From NCBI GenBank assembly GCA_964019055.1, contig OZ025210.1, positions 15,089,332-15,153,331 on the forward strand: 64,000 bases of DNA. The letters are read 5' to 3'. Made by a program: the position numbers and the translations under genes. The DNA is from Anthopleura xanthogrammica. Its lineage: Eukaryota; Cnidaria; Anthozoa; Actiniaria; Actiniidae. The notes beneath the pieces are model-generated. The model was not told the DNA's origin. It was given only the letters and a program-made list of their open reading frames with translations, and searched no databases. This document shows positions 59,901-64,000 of the stretch, one piece after another; within the stretch, counting starts at the first letter, position 1, and each line of letters opens with the position of its first letter.

Positions 59901-60460
59901 GATTATCCTTCATGTCATTTCGTATATGTGTCTTTGTCTAAGAGACTGTGTTTCTTTATTCAACAGGCTAGAATTATCTGAGGACCAGGTAAGTCAACTT
60001 AAATCTCTTTGCCATCATTATTTGTGCTTAAATGATTTGTTTTTAGATAATATTATTTAATCCCACTGTTTGGCATGTTGGCTATGTTATTCCCATCCAC
60101 ACTTAAGATATGTTAGATAAGTATGGGATGGGCCTTGCTCTGAACTCAATGGAGGGAAGAGAGGCAAAGCACATCTCTATCTCTAGCTACAGCAAGAACA
60201 ATATCTTCAAGTGTAGGTGGGAACAAGTGTTTCTTCATGAACATGTATCACTGATATGGCTTAGAGAAAGAGGATACAACTGGAACAACTCTAAATCACC
60301 ATCTAGTTCTTATGTACCAAAGAGGGTTGACTGAGATCCTGCATACTGCTAAATGTGGTTTGATGAAAGATGACAATGGTGATTGTCAAATCTGTAGCCA
60401 CAGGTACAGGGAAAAGATAAAGTTATATAACATTAGGTAAATCTTTATTTGGTGAATTCA
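56926..60460 (+). pseudogene. GGDGAPFGK-family transposon-like protein, copy B
   Basis: The same protein as copy A, broken in different places. The N-terminal part starts at about 57057 (KITLSAATARRRRDELYKAA) and keeps the bases missing in A, but has one extra T near 57225. An insertion splits the gene at 57294-58622. After it, 58632-58835 gives SGGVMGKQKYRSVYKNS and the segment deleted in A (PRLVPYNKLIDIGKLYSV). Frame changes follow near 58835, 58981 (extra 'taatta'), 59272 and 59362. The 59413-60060 stretch (AKQVADLKQ to LFLDN) is open. The segment WHVGYVIPIH, absent from A, is present near 60066 but out of frame. The last part contains NSMEGREAKH. Between them the copies show that an intact source element existed. 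Confidence 0.75.
57294..58622. mobile_element. 1.33-kb insertion in copy B
   Basis: Copy A reads through at this point (tgactaattatgaa|aaatctgatgg near 20900), so the segment was inserted in B. It has an inverted pair actgggatacctg (57316-57328) / caggtatcccagt (58610-58622), the second marking its right end. A 24-base A tract lies at 58558-58581. No coding sequence was recognised. Confidence 0.75.
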
Positions 60461-60825
60461 AGATGAAAGTGTAATTGTTGTTCACAAACCAATTGATTTA
60501 TGCATTTTCAACACTATTTTATTTATACCCTGTATATTGTTTAATTATCATTCAAAACAAAATCATTGTATTGATATATTTTGAAACCCTATGCTGTACA
60601 TTATTTATTTATCTATTTATTTTATTTAGTTATTTATCATGCTTGCATAATTTGTGAGACATGAATTGTACATTGTTTTGTTTTAAAATATGCAAAATAA
60701 AGGCATTTTAAACCATTTCACATCTCCAATTATTATTTTTTCATTCATATTTATTCATTTATCCATACATTCACATATCACACTTGGTCACTATACGCAA
60801 CCATTCACTCATTCCTTGCTATATG

Positions 60826-61326
60826 TTTTTGCTGAATATTGTTGGAGCAGTGTCAGAAAATTGTTGATCTTGCTTGTGTCATATTGTAAGGAAGTACTTT
60901 TGCTGAGTATTGTTGGAGCAGTGTCAGAAAACTGTTGATCTTGCTTGTATCATATTGTAAGGAAGTAATTTTGCTGAGTATTGCTGGAGCAGTGTCAGAA
61001 AACTGTTGATCTTGCTTGTGTCATATTGTAAGGAAGTAATTTTGCTGAGTATTGTTGGAGCAGTGTCAGAAAACTGTTGATCTTGCTTGTATCATATTGT
61101 AAGGAAGTAATTTTGCTGAGTATTGCTGGAGCACGGCGTCAGAAAACTGTTGATCTTGCTTGTGTCATATTGTAAGGAAGTAATTTTGCTGAGTATTGCT
61201 GGAGCAGTGTCAGAAAACTGTTGATCTTGCTTGTGTCATATTGTAAGGAAGTAATTTTGCTGAGTATTGTTGGAGCAGTGTCAGAAAAATGTTGATCTTG
61301 CTTGTGTCATATTCTGATGAAGTACT
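60826..61326. repeat. 71-bp minisatellite, 7 units
   Basis: Seven units of the repeat that has only two units in copy A. Most carry 'gaagtaattttgctgagt'. One unit has 'gagcacggcgtcag' at 61130. Confidence 0.9.
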
Positions 61327-61413
61327 ACACTATTATTGTGACTAAAATTCAGCAAGTACACAAACAGGTAAGATTAGAGAGCATGAGAGTTTATTATAAG
61401 GCACTAAAGCATA

Positions 61414-61545
61414 CAGTGATTCTCTTAAACCTGTGAAATAAACTTTAGCATATTATACACTACTTCACTCTGATTCTTTTGTTTTCTATTGGGCTATTAC
61501 ACTTTAATTAGTACACTTTGTTTCATGGCTTAATGAAAACCAATC
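61414..61545. mobile_element. TA-flanked MITE, shared copy in B
   Basis: Counterpart of 23278-23407, at the same site of the unit. The terminal bases have mutated (CAGTGATTCTC and AACCAATC). Confidence 0.75.
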
Positions 61546-61753
61546 TAGAGTGATGGTATGCAGGTAACCCATGAAACAAACACTGACAGTTACCTTGTAA
61601 TGGCCAAATAGACACAAAAAAAGAAAACAATGGAAATATGGTCTACAAGTCTAAATAAATATCTTTTTGACAGTTCAATCACTATTTATATGTACATGTT
61701 TCTTTCTGACAGTACTACAACAATGAAAATATGACCAGTAGTTGTAAAGTATT

Positions 61754-61942
61754 GGCAGATCCAGGATAAGGGGGGTTCCAAAATGGCAGCCCTGCAGAAA
61801 AAGCTGGTGTGCATGCAATCAACTTTAACAACAGGGGTTTCAATGTCATCTTAATGAGTGTTAAGAATATGATTGTCTACACAAGATTCCACAAAAGGGG
61901 GTTCAATGGAGCCCTCGGAATCATACCTGGATCTGCCACTGG
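61754..61942. mobile_element. hAT-like MITE, shared copy in B
   Basis: Counterpart of 23629-23816, with the target duplication AAAGTATT on the left and AAAGTATA on the right. Confidence 0.7.
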
Positions 61943-62240
61943 AAAGTATAGTAAAAAAAATAGGTATTGCTTAGAGTGTGACATGTCTATACATTTATGT
62001 AGCTTTCTGACAGTAGAACAACAATACATGGTCAGCAGTTGTACAGTAAAATAAAAAAAGTAGATCTACATGGTTCAGATTTGAACATGTCTAGCTCTAA
62101 CAGTTTAACCATGTAAAAAAAAACACAGTAGTAGTATGGTATAGTTTAGTGTAAGCTACACTGTCCCTTTATTATAAGTTATAAACACAAAGAGGGTAGG
62201 GTACTTCAAAATCCACCTGATAGTTGAATAATAAAATACA

Positions 62241-62466
62241 AGTAATATAATAATAACAATATTTAATCAGGAAACTCTATCACTACAGTGGTTTTCATAG
62301 AGGTCCTAATAACTAAAATAAATATATACAAAAAAGATATATAAGAAATATATATATATATTTACAATTCAGAAATAAATGAATGATAATTAATAATATA
62401 ATTAATTAATAGATAAATATTAAAAAAATAAAAAATCTAAAAAGAAGAGAACAAATTTCTCTTAAA
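62241..62466. mobile_element. B-specific insertion with 8-bp target duplication
   Basis: AAAATACA flanks both sides (62233-62240 and 62467-62474). Copy A has one AAAATACA and no insert (about 24111). The body is AT-rich, with 'tatcactacagtggttttca' near its left end. No coding capacity. Confidence 0.8.
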
Positions 62467-62560
62467 AAAATACATGTACATGTAGCAAATGAAATAGCTT
62501 TTTAAAAGCCTATTGATTCAGAATTTAGTTAAAAGGAAGACATCTTGAACTACTCAAAGG

Positions 62561-63059
62561 TAAATGTAACCATGTATATATCTGTATAATATAGTGTTAC
62601 AAATGCATGGCTTTCTTGAAACCAAATAGTTCTTTATACCATGATTAATATGCATGTTTTTTATTAATTTATGCAGACGTAATCAGATAAATGAAAAAAT
62701 AATATTAATATAAGGGTTGAAATATTGTATACAAATATGAATTAGGGTTCTGCAAAAGCAGTGCCAAGGCGCTTTGTCATGAAATCCTCATTTGCATGTC
62801 TGGCTCTATCATGAACATATTGAACAACAAACAGGCCTGTAGCAGGGGGAGGGACCCAGAGGGCCAGGTCTCCCAATAATTTCAGATGTACTGTATATCA
62901 CACTGAATTTTTTAGGTCTGTTTCTAATACATAGGGTGTTTTAGAATATAGCACAACAAATACTTTAGACCTCAGCACTCCCCTTCCCCCTATATGTTTG
63001 GCTTTGCTAAGGGCCTGACAAATGTATACACCGAATACAAACACAGTGTCCAATTCTAC
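62561..63059. other. Segment present in copy B only
   Basis: Copy A goes directly from 'gaactactcaaagg' to 'ctggctgcatg'. Here 499 bases lie between. The flanks share only GG, which fits a deletion in A better than an insertion in B. The segment has no recognised content. Confidence 0.6.
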
Positions 63060-64000
63060 TGGCTGGCTGCATGTTTACATTGGAATACAAAAGTGTCATG
63101 TATGAGAGGCCAGTAGGTCTAACATCATGCTAGGTATTCAGATTGGTCACATTTGTATTTGGTATATGACTCACCATACATCTTTATGTGTCAAACTAAG
63201 AAAATCATGAACACCTAAAATCAAATTTAGTGTAAAATAATACAAAAATAAACTGGAAATTTTATGCAATGAGTCATTTAGGTTTTCATGGATCACCCAG
63301 TTTGACTGTTACTTCTAGTAGACAAAAGAAAAACACTTTTAACTTCTTGTATTCATACTCAGTAGAGTTGTAACAAATGCAATGGGGAAAATGTAAACAG
63401 TACTATCTGTATAAAAATATTTTTTCACATTTTTAGAGACACTAGTTAATAAAAAAGTAAAGATTTGTAACTATTGGGAATAATTTTATAAATAATTTCA
63501 AGTGAATATAAATGTCTCTTCCTTGTAATTTAATATTCATAATCTGTTTCTTCAAATACTGTACATGTTCATTTTTGTCCAATTTTGATTTATATATTTG
63601 TGCCTTCACAACAAGAAATAGCAGTAAATTGGACTTGTGTAAATATTTTTTTTAAGTCAATAAACAATTATTATGTCTTGTAAATAAACATAATCTCTTT
63701 TGAAACAGATGGTGTCCTTTGATTTATGTTGGCACTTATATATTTTTTCTGTACAACACAATAATAGCGATGAGGATCAGTCGGTTGAAAGCGAAGAAGA
63801 TGTAAATGAGGATGAGGAGAAGTTATAGCACTGTCTTACCAGTTTAATGGATGGAGAAGTTCAATAAAACCATTACTAAGAGCTAGATTGCCATCTAGGT
63901 GCTAACACCACTTGATTTCATGTAGCAAAACCATCAAATGATTTGGATGAACAGTCTCAGTGTTGAAAGGTGCAGTTCATTTGGTTGGTGTGTGGCCATA

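Larger units (their letters stand above)
60461..64000 (+). mobile_element. 3' noncoding part of transposon copy B
   Basis: It matches 22621-25142 of copy A and is still homologous at the window edge. AATAAA lies at about 60696. It holds the expanded minisatellite (60826-61326), the two shared MITEs (61414-61545, 61754-61942) and two B-specific segments (62241-62466, 62561-63059). The DEDQSVESEEDVNEDEEK segment recurs near 63772-63827. Confidence 0.7.

Overview
This is AT-rich eukaryotic DNA with multi-exon genes, GT-AG introns, LINE and DNA-transposon debris, and very large satellites. It is not prokaryotic. The best fit is a cnidarian, probably an anthozoan such as a coral or sea anemone. 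That rests on immunoglobulin-superfamily (IgSF) receptor genes with phase-1 exons and tyrosine-motif tails, and on a multicopy transposon-like protein with a GGDGAPFGK motif that I recall from cnidarian genomes. The species is not identifiable from the window.

Layout. 1-2.9 kb: a LINE reverse-transcriptase remnant running into an 18-bp minisatellite, a tRNA-like sequence, and a frameshifted YqaJ-type nuclease pseudogene. 2.9-16.7 kb: one uninterrupted 52-bp satellite of about 265 units. 16.7-20.3 kb: a TIR element with TA target duplication, a perfect-looking foldback element, a frameshifted DDE transposase on the minus strand, and a tRNA-derived SINE. 20.4-25.2 kb: copy A of a large transposon-like unit. 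25.3-26.5 kb: a related broken two-exon gene on the minus strand. 26.5-34.4 kb: a complete single-pass IgSF gene (238 aa, six exons) whose first intron holds several MITEs and a 41-bp minisatellite. 34.4-42.8 kb: gene-poor, with a cysteine-protease-like remnant, foldback elements, a 1.3-kb octamer microsatellite, a tRNA-like sequence and a LINE remnant. 42.8-55.1 kb: two tandem copies of a second IgSF gene. 55.4-55.9 kb: an orphan but intact third copy of its I-set exon. 56.3-64.0 kb: MITEs and copy B of the transposon-like unit, running off the window end.

The part with biology to follow is the IgSF cluster. The first gene encodes a signal peptide, one V-like Ig domain lacking both canonical cysteines, a Ser/Thr stalk, a transmembrane helix and a short basic tail. 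The two tandem genes encode Ig domains, a repeated stalk exon, a transmembrane exon, and a 130-residue tail with six Yxx(L/I) motifs, including one strict ITIM and two ITAM-spaced pairs. A short-tailed neighbour next to long-tailed tyrosine-motif genes looks like a paired-receptor or allorecognition-type locus. In both tandem copies the upstream I-set exons carry the same disabling lesions, and the signal-peptide exon was not found, so their coding status is uncertain.

Most of the remaining sequence is mobile. Comparing transposon copies A and B gives clean empty sites for two insertions, which allows relative dating. All exon coordinates were derived by hand from splice signals and reading phase and need transcript support.
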